Part shown: positions 1 to 12,980 of the stretch, piece by piece
Layout of the letters: each line of letters begins with the position of its first letter
Position numbering within the stretch: position 1 is the first letter of the stretch
Source: Siderastrea radians
Lineage: Eukaryota; Cnidaria; Anthozoa; Scleractinia; Rhizangiidae
Direction: 5' to 3'
NCBI GenBank assembly: GCA_964017195.1
Contig: OZ024897.1
Coordinates: 10,201,451-10,265,450 of the forward strand
Length of the DNA stretch: 64,000 nt
Notes under the pieces: generated by a model
Databases searched by the model: none
What the model saw: the letters and a program-made list of their open reading frames with translations, nothing else
Told to the model about the DNA's origin: nothing
Program-made: the position numbers and the translations under genes

Positions 1-1216
1 AAGGGGCAGTTTTGGGTGGTTATTAGTGTAGTTAAAAAGAGGCAGTTTTAGGTGGTTATTAGTGTGGTTAAAAAGAGGCAGTTTTAGGTGGTTGCTAGTG
101 TGGTTAAAAAAAGGCAGTTTTTGGTGGTTATTAGCGTGGTTAAAAAGAGGCAGTTTCGGGTGGTTAAGAGGGTGGTTAAAAAGATTCAGTTTTGGGTGGT
201 TATTAGGGTGGTTAAAAAGAGGCACTTTTTGGTGGTTACTAAGGTGGTTAAAAAGAGGCAGTTTTGGGTGGTTATTAGTGTGGTTAAAAAGAGGCAGTTT
301 TTCGTGGTTTTAGTGTGGTTAAAAAGAGGCAGTTTTCGGTGGTTATTAATGTGGTTAAAAAGAGGCAGTTTCAGGTGGATAACAGGATGGTTAAAAAAAC
401 GCAGTTTTTGGTAGTTATTAGTGTGGTTAAAAAGAGGCAGCTTTGGTTGTTCTCAGGGTGGTTAAAAAAGGAACTTTTGGGTGGTTATTAGTGTGGTAAA
501 AAATTTGCAGTTTTGGGTGGTTATTAGTGTGGTTAAAAACAGGCAATTTTGGGTAGTAATTAGTATGTTTAAAGAAAGGCAGTTTTGTTGGTTATCAGGG
601 TGGTGAAAAAGAGGCAGTTTTGGGTGGTTATTAGTGTAGTTAAAAAGAGGCAGTTTTAGGTGGTTATTAGTGTGGTTAAAAAGAGGCAGTTTTAGGTGGT
701 TGTTAGTGTGGTTAAAAAAAGGCAGTTTTTGGTGGTTATTAGCGTGGTTAAAAAGAGGCAGTTTCGGGTGGTTAAGAGGGTGGTTAAAAAGATTCAGTTT
801 TGGGTGGTTATTAGGGTGGTTAAAAAGAGGCACTTTTTGGTGGTTACTAAGGTGGTTAAAAAGAGGCAGTTTTGGGTGGTTATTAGTGTGGTTAAAAAGA
901 GGCAGTTTTTCGTGGTTTTAGTGTGGTTAAAAAGAGGCAGTTTTCGGTGGTTATTAATGTGGTTAAAAAGAGGCAGTTTCAGGTGGTTAACAGGATGGTT
1001 AAAAAAACGCAGTTTTTGGTAGTTATTAGTGTGGTTAAAAAGAGGCAGCTTTGGTTGTTCTCAGGGTGGTTAAAAAAGGAACTTTTGGGTGGTTATTAGT
1101 GTGGTAAAAAATTTGCAGTTTTGGGTGGTTATTAGTGTGGTTAAAAACAGGCAATTTTGGGTAGTAATTAGTATGTTTAAAGAAAGGCAGTTTTGCTGGT
1201 TATTAGGGTGGTGAAA
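1..1216 (+). repeat. Higher-order repeat, 608 bp, two copies
   Basis: Positions 1-608 and 609-1216 align end to end and differ at only a few sites, for example GGTTGCTAG against GGTTGTTAG near 90 and 698, and GGATAACAGG against GGTTAACAGG near 376 and 984. The length is 17 units less 4 bp. A third, shortened relative starts at 1217 and diverges after about 1420. Parts recur near 5040-5580. Confidence 0.9.
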
Positions 1217-2759
1217 AAGAGGCAGTTTTGGGTGGTTATTAGTGTAGTTATAAAGAGGCAGTTTTAGGTGGTTATTAGTGTGGTTAAAAATAGGCAGTTT
1301 TAGGTGGTTGTTAGTGTGGTTAAAAAAAGGCAGTTTTTGGTGGTTATTAGCGTGGTTAAAAAGAGGCAGTTTCGGGTGGTTAAGAGGGTGGTTAAAAAGA
1401 TTCAGTTTTGGGTGGTTATTAGTATGATTAAAAAGAGGCCGTTATGGGTGGTTATGAGTGTGCTTAAAAAGAGGCAATTTTGGGTAGTTATTAGTGTGGT
1501 TAAAAAGAGGCAGTATTTGGTCTTTATTAGTGCGGTTAAAAAGAAGCAGTTTTGGGTGGTTATTACGGTGGTTAAAAACAGGCAGTTTTGGGTGGTTATT
1601 AGTGTGGTTAAAAAGAGGCACTTTCGGGTGGTTAAGAGGGTGGTTAAAAAGGCGCAGTTTTTGGTAGTTATTAGTGTGCTTAAAAAAAACAGTTCTGGTG
1701 GTTATCAGGGTGGTTAAAAAGAGGCAGTTTTGGGTGGTTATTAGTGTAGTTAAAAAGAGGCAGTTTTAGGTGGTTATTAGTGTGGTTAAAAATAGGCAGT
1801 TTTAGGTGGTTGTTAGTGTGGTTAAAAAAAGGCAGTTTTTGGTGGTTATTAGCGTGGTTAAAAAGAGGCAGTTTCGGGTGGTTAAGAGGGTGGTTAAAAA
1901 GATTCAGTTTTGGGTGGTTATTAGTATGATTAAAAAGAGGCCGTTATGGGTGGTTATGAGTGTGCTTAAAAAGAGGCAATTTTGGGTAGTTATTAGTGTG
2001 GTTAAAAAGAGGCACTTTTGGGTGGTTAACAGGGTGGTTAAAAAGAGGCAGTTTTTGGTGGTTATTAGCGTGGTTAAAAAGAGGCAGTTTCGAGTGGTTA
2101 AGAGGGTGGTTAAAAAGATTCAGTTTTGGGTGGTTATTAGTATGATTAAAAAGAGGCCGTTATGGGTGGTTATGAGTGTGCTTAAAAAGAGGCAATTTTG
2201 GGTAGTTATTAGTGTGGTTAAAAAGAGGCAGTTTCGGGTGAATATCAGGGTGGTTAAAAAGAAGCAGTTTTGGGTGGTTATTAGTGTGGTTAAAATGGGG
2301 CAATTTTGGTTGGTTATTAGGATGTTTAAAAAGAGGCACTTTTGGGTGGTTATTAGTGCGGTTAAAAAGGGGCAGTTTTTGGTGGTTATTAGTGTGGTTA
2401 AAAAGAGGCAGTTTTGGGTGGTTATTAGTGTTGTTAAAAAGAGTCGGTTTTGGAAGGTTATTAGTGTGGTTAAAAAGAGGCCGTTATGGGTGGTTATGAG
2501 TGTGGTTAAAAAGAGGCAATTTTGGGTAGTTATTAGTGTGGTTAAAAAGAGGCAGTATTTGGTCTTTATTAGTGCGGTTAAAAAGAAGCAGTTTTGGGTG
2601 GTTATTACGGTGGTTAAAAACAGGCAGTTTTGGGTGGTTATTAGTGTGGTTAAAAAGAGGCACTTTCGGGTGGTTAAGAGGGTGGTTAAAAAGGGGCAGT
2701 TTTTGGTAGTTATTAGTGTGCTTAAAAAAAACAGTTCTGGTGGTTATCAGGGTGGTTAA
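1217..2759 (+). repeat. Higher-order repeat, 502 bp with nested 216-bp duplication
   Basis: The block starting near 1217 recurs 502 bp downstream, near 1719. Inside the second copy a six-unit segment of 216 bp is duplicated (about 1828-2043 and 2044-2259). The tail cassette near 1520-1717 recurs at about 2548-2759. The lineage mixes the start of the 608-bp repeat with a cassette carrying GGCCGTTATGGG and the TGCTTAAAAAG variant. Confidence 0.8.
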
Positions 2760-2904
2760 AAAGAGGCAGTTTTGGGTGGTTATTAATGTGGTTAAAAAGA
2801 CGCAGTTTTAAGTGGTTATTAAGGTGGTTAAAAAAAGGCAGTTTTCGGTGGTTATTAGGGCGGTTAAAAAGGGGCAGTTTTGGGCGGTTATTAGTGTGGT
2901 TAAA

Positions 2905-3836
2905 AAGAGGCAGTTTCGGGTGGTTTTAGTGTGGATAAAAGAGGCAGTTTCCGGTGGCTATTAGTGTGGTTAAGAAGAGGCAGTTTTGGGTGGTTATTAG
3001 TGTGGTTAAAAAGAGGCAGTTTTGGACGGTTATTAGTGTGGTTAAAAAAGGGCAGTTTTGGGTGGTTATTAGTGTGGTTAAAAAGAGGTAGTTTTGGTTG
3101 GTTATTCGTGTGGTTGAAAAGAGGCTGTTTTGGGTGCTTAACAGCGTTGTTAAAAAGAGGCAGTTTTGGGTGATTATTGGTGTGGTTAAAAAGAGGCAGT
3201 TTTGGGTGGTTATTAGTGTTGTTAAAAAGATTCAGTTTTGGGTGGTTATTAGGGTGGTTAAAAAGAGGCACTTTTCGGTGGTTATTAAGGTGGTTAAAAA
3301 GAGGCAGTTTTCGGTGGTTATTAGGGTCGTTAAAAAGGGGCAGTTTTGGGCCGTTATTAGTGTGGTTAAAAAGAGGCAGTTTCGGGTGGTTTTAGTGTGG
3401 ATAAAAAAGGCAGTTTCCGGTGGGTATTAGTGTGGTTAAGAAGAGGCAGTTTTGGGTGGTTATTAGTGTGGTTAAAAATAGGCAGTTTTGAGTGGTTATT
3501 AGTGTGTTTAAAAAGAGGCAGTTTTAGGTGGTTGTTAGTGTGGTTAAAAGGAGGCTGTTTTGGGTGGTTCTTAGTGTGGTTAAAAGGAAGCAGTTTTAGG
3601 TGGTTTTTAGTGTTATTAAAAAGGGGCCATTTTGGGTGGTTAACAGCGTGGTTAAAAAGAGGCAGTTTTGGGTGATTATTAGGGTGGTTAAAAAGAGACA
3701 GTTTTGGGTGGTTATTAGTGTGGTTAAAAAGAGGCAGTTTTGGGTGGTTATTAGTGTGGTTAAAAAGAGGCACTTTTAGGTGGTTATTAAGGTGGTTAAA
3801 AAGAGGCAGTTTTCGGTGGTCATTAGGGTGGTTAAA
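2905..3836 (+). repeat. Higher-order repeat, 466 bp, two copies
   Basis: A cassette containing the unusual GTGTGGATAAAA variant occurs at about 2905 and again at about 3371, 466 bp apart, followed by parallel runs of variants including GGTTAAGAAGAGG. Copies are clearly diverged. The downstream boundary is approximate. Confidence 0.6.
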
Positions 3837-6154
3837 AAGGGGCAGTTTTGGGCAGCGATTAGTGTGGTTTAAAAGATTCAGTTTAGGGTGGTTAACAGGG
3901 TGGTTAAGAAGGGGCAGTTTTAGGTGGTTATTAGTGTGGTTAAAAAGAGGCAGTTTTGGGTGGTTATTAGTGTGGTTAAAAAAGGGCAGTTTTGGGTGGT
4001 TATTAGTGTGGTTAACAAGGAGCAGTTTTGGGTAGTTATTAGTCTTGTTAAAAAGAGGCTGTTTTGGTGGTTATCGGGGTTGTTAAAAAGAGGCAGTTTT
4101 GGGTGGTTATTAGGGTGGTTAAAAAGAGGCAGTTTTGGGTGGTTATTAGAGTGGTTAAAAAGAGGCAGTTTTGGGTGGTTATTAGGGTGGTTAAAAAGAG
4201 GCAGTTTTGGGTGGTTATTAGTGTCATTAAAAAGATTCAGCTTTGGGTGGTTATTAGTGTGGTTAAAAAGAGGCCGTTATTGGTGGTTATGAGTGTGGTG
4301 AAAAAGAGGCAATTTTGGGTAGTTCTTAGTGTGGTTAAAAAGGGGTAGTTTTGGGTGGTTATTAGGGTGGTTAAAAAGAGACAGTTTTGGGTGGTTATTA
4401 GGGTGATTAAAAAGAGGCAGTTTTGGGTGGTTATTAGTGTGGTTAAAAAGGAGCAGTTTTGGGTGGTTATTAGGGTGGTTAAAAAGAGGCAGTTTTGGGT
4501 GGTTATTAGTGTCGTTAAAAAGATTCAGCTTTGGGTGGTTATTAGTGTGGTTAAAAAGAGGCAGTTTTCGGTGGTCATTAGGGTGGTTAAAAAGGGGCAG
4601 TTTTGGGCAGCGATTAGTGTGGTTTAAAAGATTCAGTTTCGGGTGGTTAACAGGGTGGTTAAGAAGGGGAAGTTTTAGGTGGTTATTAGTGTGGTTAAAA
4701 AGAGGCAGTTTTGGGTGGTTATTAGTGTGGTTAAAAAGGGCCAGTTATAGGTGGTTATTAGTGTGGTTAAAAACATTCAGTTTTGGGTGGTTATTAGTGT
4801 GGTTAAAAAGAGGCCGTTATTGGTGGTTATGAGTGTGGTTAAAAAGGGTCAATTTTGGTTCTTATCATGGCGGTTAAAAAGAGGCAGTTTTGGGTGGTTA
4901 TTAGTGTGGTTAAAAACGGGCAGTTTTGGGTGGTTATTAGGGTTGTTAAAAAGAGGCAGTTTTGGGTGGTTATTAGTGGGGTTAAAACGGGGCAGTTTTA
5001 GGTGGTTATCAGTGTGGTCAAAAAGAGGCTGTTTTGGGTGGTTAACAGGGTGGTTAAAAAGATTCAGTTTTTGGTGGTTATTAGAGTGGTTAAAAAGAGG
5101 CACTTTTCGGTGGTTACTAAGGTGGTTAAAAAGAGGCAGTTTTGGGTGGTTATTAGTGTGGTTAAAAAGAGGCAGTTTTCCGTGGTTTTTAGTGTGGTTA
5201 AAAAGAGGCAGTTTTCGGTGGTTATTAATATCGTTAAAAAGAGGCAGTTTCAGGTGGTTAACAGGATGGTTAAAAAAACGCAGTTTTTGGTAGTTATTAG
5301 TGTGGTTAAAAAGAGGCAGCTTTGGTTGTTCTCAGGGTGGTTAAAAAAGGAACTTTTCGGTGGTTATTAGTGTGGTAAAAAATTTGCAGTTTTGGGTGGT
5401 TATTAGTTTGGTTAAAATGAGGCAATTTTGGGTACTAATTAGTATAGTTAAAGAAAGTCAGTTTTGCTGGTTATGAGGGTGGTGAAAAAGAGGCAGTTTT
5501 GGGTGGTTATTAGTGTAGTTAAAAAGAGGCAGTTTTAGGTGGTTATTAGTGTGGTTAAAAAGAGGCAGTTTTAGGTGGTTGTTAGTGTGGTTAAAAAGAG
5601 GCAGTTTTTGGTGGTTATTAGTATGGTTAAAAAGGGGCAGTTTAAGGTGGTTATTAGTGTGGTTAAAAAGAGGCCGTTATGGGTGGTTATGAGTGTGCTT
5701 AAAAAGAGGCAATTTTGGGTAGTTATTAGTGTGGTTAAAAAGAGGCAGTTTTGGGTGGTTAACAGGGTGGTTAAAAAGAGGCAGTTTTGGGTGGTTATTG
5801 AGTGTGGTTAAAATGGGGCAGTTTTGGTTGGTTATTAGGATGGTTAAAAAGAGGCACTTTTGGGTGGTTATTAGGGTGGTTAAAAAGAAGCAGATTTCGG
5901 TGGTTATTAGGGTGGTTAAAAAGAGGCAGTTTTGGGTGGTTATTAGTGCGGTTAAAAAGGGGCAGTTTTAGGTGGTTATTAGTGTGGTTAAAAAGAGGCA
6001 GTTTTGGAAGGTTATTAGTGTGGTTAAAAAGAGGCCGTTATGGGTGGTTATCAGTGTGGTTAAAAAGAGGCAATTTTGGGTAGTTCTTAGTGTGGTTAAA
6101 AAGAGGCAGTTTTGGTGGTTCTCATGGTGGTTAAAAAGAGGCCGTTATGGGTGG

Positions 6155-9100
6155 TTATGAGTGTGGTTAAAAGAGGCAATTTTGGGTGGTTATTAGGGTG
6201 GTTAAAAAGAGGCAGTTTTTGGTGGTTATATAGGGTGGTTAAAAAGAGGCAGTTTTGGGTGGTTATTTGTGTGGTTAAAAAGAGGCAGTTTTGGGTGGTT
6301 AATAGTGTGGTTAAAAAGAGGCAGTTTTGGGTGGTTTTTAGTGTGGTTAAAAAGAGGCAGTTTTCAGTGGTTATTTGTGTGGTTAGAAAAGGAAGTTTTG
6401 GGTTCTTATTAGTTTGGTTTAAAAGGGGCAGTTTTCGGTGGTGATTAGTGTGGTTAAAAAAAAGCAGTTTTGGTGGTTATCAGGGTAGCTAAAAAGAGGC
6501 GGTTTTGGGTTGTTATTACTGTGGTTAAAAAGGAGCAGTTTTGGGTGGTTATTAGGGTGGTTAAAAAGAGACAGTTTTGGGTGGTTATTAGTGTGGTTAA
6601 AATGAGGCAGTTTTGGGTGGTTAACATTGTGGTTAAAAAAAGGCAGTTTCGGTTGGTTATCATTGTGCTTAAAAAGAGGCAGTTTTTGGTGGTTATTAGT
6701 GTGGTTAAAAAGGTGCAGTTGTGGGTGGTTATTAGGGTGGTTAAGTAGAACCAGATTTGTGTGGTTATTAGGGTGGTTAACAAGAGGCAGTTTTGGGTGG
6801 TTATTAGTGTTGTTAAAAAGAGGCAGTTTTTGGTGGTTATTAGTGTCATTAAAAAGATTCAGTTATGGGTTGTTATTAGGGTGGTTAAAAAGAGGCAGTT
6901 CTGGGTGGTTATTAGTGTGGTTAAAAAGGGGCACTTTTAGGTGGTTATTAGTCTGGTTAAAAAGAGGCAGTTTCGGGTGGTTCTTAGTGTGGTTAAAAAG
7001 AGGCAGTTTTGGGTGGTTCTTAGTGTGGTTAAAAAGACGCAGTTTTCAGTGGTCATTAGGGTGGTTAAAAAGGGGCAGTTTTGGGTGGTTATTAGTGTTG
7101 TTAAAAAGAGGCAGGTTTGGGTGGTTATTAGTATGGTTAAAAAGGGGCAGTTTTAGGTGCTTATTAGTGTGGTTAAAAAGAGGCCGTTATGGGTGGTTAT
7201 GAGTGTGCTTAAAAAGAGGCAATTTTGGGTAGTTATTAGTGTGGTTAAAAAGAGGCAGTTTTGGGTGGTTAACAGGGTGGTTAAAAAGAGGCAGTTTTGG
7301 GTGGTTATTGAGTGTGGTTAAAATGGGGCAGTTTTGGTTGGTTATGAGTGTGGTTAAAAGAGGCAATTTTGGGTGGTTATTAGGGTGGTTAAAAAGAGGC
7401 AGTTTTTGGTGGTTATATAGGGTGGTTAAAAAGAGGCAGTTTTGGGTGGTTATTTGTGTGGTTAAAAAGAGGCAGTTTTGGGTGGTTAATAGTGTGGTTA
7501 AAAAGAGGCAGTTTTGGGTGGTTTTTAGTGTGGTTAAAAAGAGGCAGTTTTCAGTGGTTATTTGTGTGGTTAGAAAAGGAAGTTTTGGGTTCTTATTAGT
7601 TTGGTTTAAAAGGGGCAGTTTTCGGTGGTGATTAGTGTGGTTAAAAAAAAGCAGTTTTGGTGGTTATCAGGGTAGCTAAAAAGAGGCGGTTTTGGGTTGT
7701 TATTACTGTGGTTAAAAAGGAGCAGTTTTGGGTGGTTATTAGGGTGGTTAAAAAGAGACAGTTTTGGGTGGTTATTAGTGTGGTTAAAATGAGGCAGTTT
7801 TGGGTGGTTAACATTGTGGTTAAAAAAAGGCAGTTTCGGTTGGTTATCATTGTGCTTAAAAAGAGGCAGTTTTTGGTGGTTATTAGTGTGGTTAAAAAGG
7901 TGCAGTTGTGGGTGGTTATTAGGGTGGTTAAGTAGAACCAGATTTGTGTGGTTATTAGGGTGGTTAACAAGAGGCAGTTTTGGGTGGTTATTAGTGTTGT
8001 TAAAAAGAGGCAGTTTTTGGTGGTTATTAGTGTCATTAAAAAGATTCAGTTATGGGTTGTTATTAGGGTGGTTAAAAAGAGGCAGTTCTGGGTGGTTATT
8101 AGTGTGGTTAAAAAGGGGCACTTTTAGGTGGTTATTAGTCTGGTTAAAAAGAGGCAGTTTCGGGTGGTTCTTAGTGTGGTTAAAAAGAGGCAGTTTTGGG
8201 TGGTTCTTAGTGTGGTTAAAAAGACGCAGTTTTCAGTGGTCATTAGGGTGGTTAAAAAGGGGCAGTTTTGGGTGGTTATTAGTGTTGTTAAAAAGAGGCA
8301 GGTTTGGGTGGTTATTAGTATGGTTAAAAAGGGGCAGTTTTAGGTGCTTATTAGTGTGGTTAAAAAGAGGCCGTTATGGGTGGTTATGAGTGTGCTTAAA
8401 AAGAGGCAATTTTGGGTAGTTATTAGTGTGGTTAAAAAGAGGCAGTTTTGGGTGGTTAACAGGGTGGTTAAAAAGAGGCAGTTTTGGGTGGTTATTGAGT
8501 GTGGTTAAAATGGGGCAGTTTTGGTTGGTTATGAGTGTGGTTAAAAGAGGCAATTTTGGGTGGTTATTAGGGTGGTTAAAAAGAGGCAGTTTTTGGTGGT
8601 TATATAGGGTGGTTAAAAAGAGGCAGTTTTGGGTGGTTATTTGTGTGGTTAAAAAGAGGCAGTTTTGGGTGGTTAATAGTGTGGTTAAAAAGAGGCAGTT
8701 TTGGGTGGTTTTTAGTGTGGTTAAAAAGAGGCAGTTTTCAGTGGTTATTTGTGTGGTTAGAAAAGGAAGTTTTGGGTTCTTATTAGTTTGGTTTAAAAGG
8801 GGCAGTTTTCGGTGGTGATTAGTGTGGTTAAAAAAAAGCAGTTTTGGTGGTTATCAGGGTAGCTAAAAAGAGGCGGTTTTGGGTTGTTATTACTGTGGTT
8901 AAAAAGGAGCAGTTTTGGGTGGTTATTAGGGTGGTTAAAAAGAGACAGTTTTGGGTGGTTATTAGTGTGGTTAAAATGAGGCAGTTTTGGGTGGTTAACA
9001 TTGTGGTTAAAAAAAGGCAGTTTCGGTTGGTTATCATTGTGCTTAAAAAGAGGCAGTTTTTGGTGGTTATTAGTGTGGTTAAAAAGGTGCAGTTTTGGGT

Positions 9101-9559
9101 GGTTATTAGGGTGGTTAAGTAGAACCAGATTTGTGTGGTTATTAGGGTGGTTAACAAGAGGCAGTTTTGGGTGGTTATTAGTGTTGTTAAAAAGAGGCAG
9201 TTTTTGGTGGTTATTAGTGTCATTAAAAAGATTCAGTTATGGGTTGTTATTAGGGTGGTTAAAAAGAGGCAGTTCTGGGTGGTTATTAGTGTGGTTAAAA
9301 AGGGGCACTTTTAGGTGGTTATTAGTCTGGTTAAAAAGAGGCAGTTTCGGGTGGTTCTTAGTGTGGTTAAAAAGAGGCAGTTTTGGGTGGTTCTTAGTGT
9401 GGTTAAAAAGACGCAGTTTTCAGTGGTCATTAGGGTGGTTAAAAAGGGGCAGTTTTGGGTGGTTATTAGTGTTGTTAAAAAGAGGCAGGTTTGGGTGGTT
9501 ATTAGTATGGTTAAAAAGGGGCAGTTTTAGGTGCTTATTAGTGTGGTTAAAAAGAGGCC
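6155..9559 (+). repeat. Higher-order repeat, 1187 bp, 2.9 copies
   Basis: Three direct copies run at 6155-7341, 7342-8528 and 8529-9559. The last copy is truncated where GAGGCCGTTATG is replaced by GAGGCCCTTTTG. Copies are nearly identical; one visible difference is GCAGTTGTGGG in copies 1 and 2 against GCAGTTTTGGG in copy 3. The length is 33 units less 1 bp, so successive copies are out of reading frame. The block carries a rare GGTTAAGTAGAACCAG variant that marks each copy. Confidence 0.93.
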
Positions 9560-9629
9560 CTTTTGGGTGGTTATTAGTGTGGTTAAAAAGAGGCAGTTTT
9601 GGGTGGTTATTAGTGTGGTTAAAAAGAGA

Positions 9630-10600
9630 CAGTTTCAGATGGTTAACAGGATTGTTAAAAAGACGCATTTTTCTGTAGTTATTAGTGTGGTTAAAAAGAG
9701 GCAGTTTTGCTTGTTCTCAGGGTGGTTAACAAAGGCAGTTTTGGGTGGTTATTAGTGTGGTTAAAAAGAGGCCGTTATGTTTGGTTATGAGTGTGCTTAA
9801 AGAGACGCAGTTTTGGGTGGTGATTAGTGTGGTTAAAAAAGGGCAGTTTTGGGTCTTTATTAGTTTGGTTAAAAAGAGGCAGTTTTGGGTGGTTAACAGG
9901 GTGGTTAAAAAGAGGCAGTTTCGGGTGAATATCAGGGTGGTTAAAAAGAGGCAGTTTTGGCTGAATATTAGTGTGGTTAAAAAGAGGCAGTTTTGGGTGG
10001 TTCTTAGTGTGGTTAAAAAGACGCAGTTTTCGGTGGTCATCAGGGTGGTTAAAAAGGGGCAGTTTTGGGTGGTTATTAGTGTTGTTAAAAAGAGGCAGGT
10101 TTGGGTGGTTATTAGTATGGTTAAAAAGGGGCAGTCTTAGGTGCTTATTAGTGTGGTTAAAAAGAGGCAGTTTCAGGTGATTAACAGGATTGTTAAAAAG
10201 ACGCAATTTTCTGTAGTTATTAGTGTGGTTAAAAAGAGGCCGTTATGGGTGGTTATGAGTGTGCTTAAAGAGAGGCAGTTTTGGGTGGTGATTAGTGCGG
10301 TTAAAAAAGGGCAGTTTTGGGTCTTTATTAGTTTGGTTAAAAAGAGGCAGTTTTGGGTGGTTAACACGGTGGTTAAAAAGAGGCAGTTTTGGCTGAATAT
10401 TAGTGTGGTTAAAAAGGGGAAGTTTTGGGTGGTTATTAGTGTGGTTAAAAAGAGGCAGTTTTGGGTGGTTCTTAGTGTGGTTAAAAAGAGGCAGTTTTGG
10501 ATGGTTATTAGGGTGGGTAAAAAGAGGCAGTTTTGGGTGGTTATTAGTGTGGTTAAAAAGAGGCAGTCTTCGGTGGATATTAGTGTGGTTAAAAAGGGGC
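9630..10600 (+). repeat. Higher-order repeat, about 468 bp, two copies
   Basis: The cassette with GGCCGTTATG, then TGCTTAAAGAG, then TTGGGTCTTTATTAG begins at 9771 and again at 10239, 468 bp apart. Both copies also carry the GCTGAATATTAG variant. Outer boundaries are approximate. Confidence 0.65.
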
Positions 10601-10810
10601 AGTTGTAGGTGGTTATTAGTGTGGTTAAAAACATTCAGTTTTGGGTGGTTATTAGTGTGGTTAAAAAGAGGCCGTTATGGGTGGTTATTAGTGTGGTTAA
10701 AAAGCAGCAGTTTTGGGTAGTTATTAGTCTGGTTAAAAAGAGGCAGTTTTGCCGGTTATCAGGGTAGTTAAAAAGAGGCCGTTTTGGGTGGTTATTAGTG
10801 TGGTTAAAAA

Positions 10811-11910
10811 GGAGCAGTTTTGGGTGGTTATTAGAGTGGTTAAAAAGAGGCAGTTTTGGATGGTTATTAGTGTCGTTAAAAAGATTCAGTTTTGGGTGGT
10901 TATTAGTGTGGTTAAAAAGGAGCAGTTTTGGGTGGTTATTAGGGTGGTTAAAAAGAGGCAGTTTTGGGTGGTTATTAGTGTCGTTAAAAAGATTCAGTTT
11001 TGGGTGGTTATTAGTGTGGTTAAAAAGAGGCAATTTTGGGTAGTCCTTAGTGTCGTTAAAAAGAGGCAGTTTTGGGTTGTTATTAGGGTGGTTAAAAAGA
11101 GGCAGTTTTGGGTGGTTATTAGGGTGGTTAAAAGGAGGCAGTTTTGGATGGTTATTAGCGTGGTTTAAAAGAGGCAGTTTTGGGTGGTTATTAGTGTGGT
11201 TAAAAAGAGGCAGTTTTGGGTGGTTATTAGTGTGGTTAAAAAGAGACAGTTTTCGGTGGATATTAGTGTGGTTAAAAAGGGGCAGTTTTAGGTGGTTATT
11301 AGTGTGGTTAAAAAGGAGCAGTTTTGGGTGGTTATTAGAGTGGTTAAAAAGAGGCAGTTTTGGATGGTTATTAGTGTTGTTAAAAAGATTCAGTTTTGGG
11401 TGGTTATTAGTGTGGTTAAAAAGGAGCAGTTTTGGGTGGTTATTAGGGTGGTTAAAAAGAGGCAGTTTTGGGTGATTATTAGTGTCGTTAAAAAGATTCA
11501 GTTTTGGGTGGTTATTAGTGTGGTTAAAAAGAGGCAATTTTGGGTAGTCCTTAGTGTGGTTAAAAAGAGGCAGTTTTGGGTGGTTATTAGGGTGGTTAAA
11601 AAGAGGCAGTTTTGGGTGGTTATTAGTGTGGTTAAAAAGAGGCAATTTTGGGTAGTCCTTAGTGTGGTTAAAAAGAGGCAGTTTTGGGTTGTTATTAGGG
11701 TGGTTAAAAAGAGGCAGTTTTGGGTGGTTATTAGGGTGGTTAAAAGGAGGCAGTTTTGGATGGTTATTAGCGTGGTTTAAAAGAGGCAGTTTTGGGTGGT
11801 TATTAGTGTGGTTAAAAAGAGGCAGTTTTGGGTGGTTATTAGTGTGGTTAAAAAGAGACAGTTTTCGGTGGATATTAGTGTGGTTAAAAAGGGGCAGTTT
11901 TAGGTGGTTA
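10811..11910 (+). repeat. Higher-order repeat, 504 bp (14 units), about two copies
   Basis: A run ordered GGAGCAG, TTAGAGTGG, TTGGATGG, GATTCAG starts at 10811 and again at 11315, exactly 14 units later, and the closing cassette with AAAAGGAGGCAG and GCGTGGTTTAAAAG occurs near 11130 and 11740. Relatives occur at 16.9-18.2, 22.4-24.0 and 27.1-28.1 kb. Confidence 0.7.
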
Positions 11911-12980
11911 TTAGTGTGGTTAAAGAGAGGCAGTTTTGGGTGGTTATTAGTGTGGTTAAAAACATTCAGTTTTGGGTGGTTATTAGTGTGGTTAAAAAGA
12001 GGCCGTTAGTGGTGGTTATGAGTGTGGCTAAAAAGAGGCAATTTTGGGTAGTTATTAGTCTGGTTAAAAAGAGGCAGTTTTGGTGGTTATCATGGTGGTT
12101 AAAAAGAGGCAGTTTTGGGTGGTTATTAGTGTGGTTAAAAAGGAGCAGTTTTGGGATGTTGTTAGGGTGGTTAAAAAGAGGCACATTTGGGTGGTTATTT
12201 GGGTTTTTTCGGGTGGTTCTTAGTGTGGTTAAAAAGAGGCAGTTTTGGGTGGTTCTCAGGGTGGTTAACAAAGGCAGTTTTGGGTGGTTATTAGTGGGGT
12301 TAAAAAGGGGCAGTTTTATGTGGTTATTAGTGTGGTTAAAAAAAGGCAGTTTTGGGTGGTTATTAGTGTGGTTAAAAGGAGGCATTTTCGGGTGGTGATT
12401 AGTGTGGTTAAAAAGGGGCAGTTTTAGGTGGTAATTAGTGTGGATAAAAAGAGGCAATTTTGGGTGGTTAATAGTGTGGTTATAAAGATTCAGTTTTAGG
12501 CGGTTATTAGTCTGGTTAAAACGAGGCAGTTTCGGGTGGTTCTTAGTGTGGTTAAAAAGAGGCAGTTTTGGGTGGTTCTTAGTGTGGTTAAAAGGAGGCA
12601 GTTTTCGGTTGTCATAAGGGTGGTTAAAAAGGGGCAGTTTTGGGTGGTTATTAGTGTGGTTAAAAAGAGGCAGTTTTGGGTGGTTACTAGTATGGTTGAA
12701 AAGGGATAGTTTTAGGTGGTTATTAGTCTGGTTAAAAAGAGGCAGTTTTGGGTGGTTATTAGTGTGATTAAAAAGAGGCAGTTTCGGGTGGTTATTAGTG
12801 TGATTAAAAAGAGGCAGTTTCAGGTGGTTATTAGTGTGATTAAAAAGAGGCAGTTTCGGGTGGTTATTAGTGTGGTTAAAAAGAGACAGTTTCAGGTGAC
12901 TAACAGGATGGTTAAAAAGACGCAATTTTCTGTAGTTATTAGTGTGGTTAAAAAGAGGCAGTTTTGGTTGTTTTCAGGGT

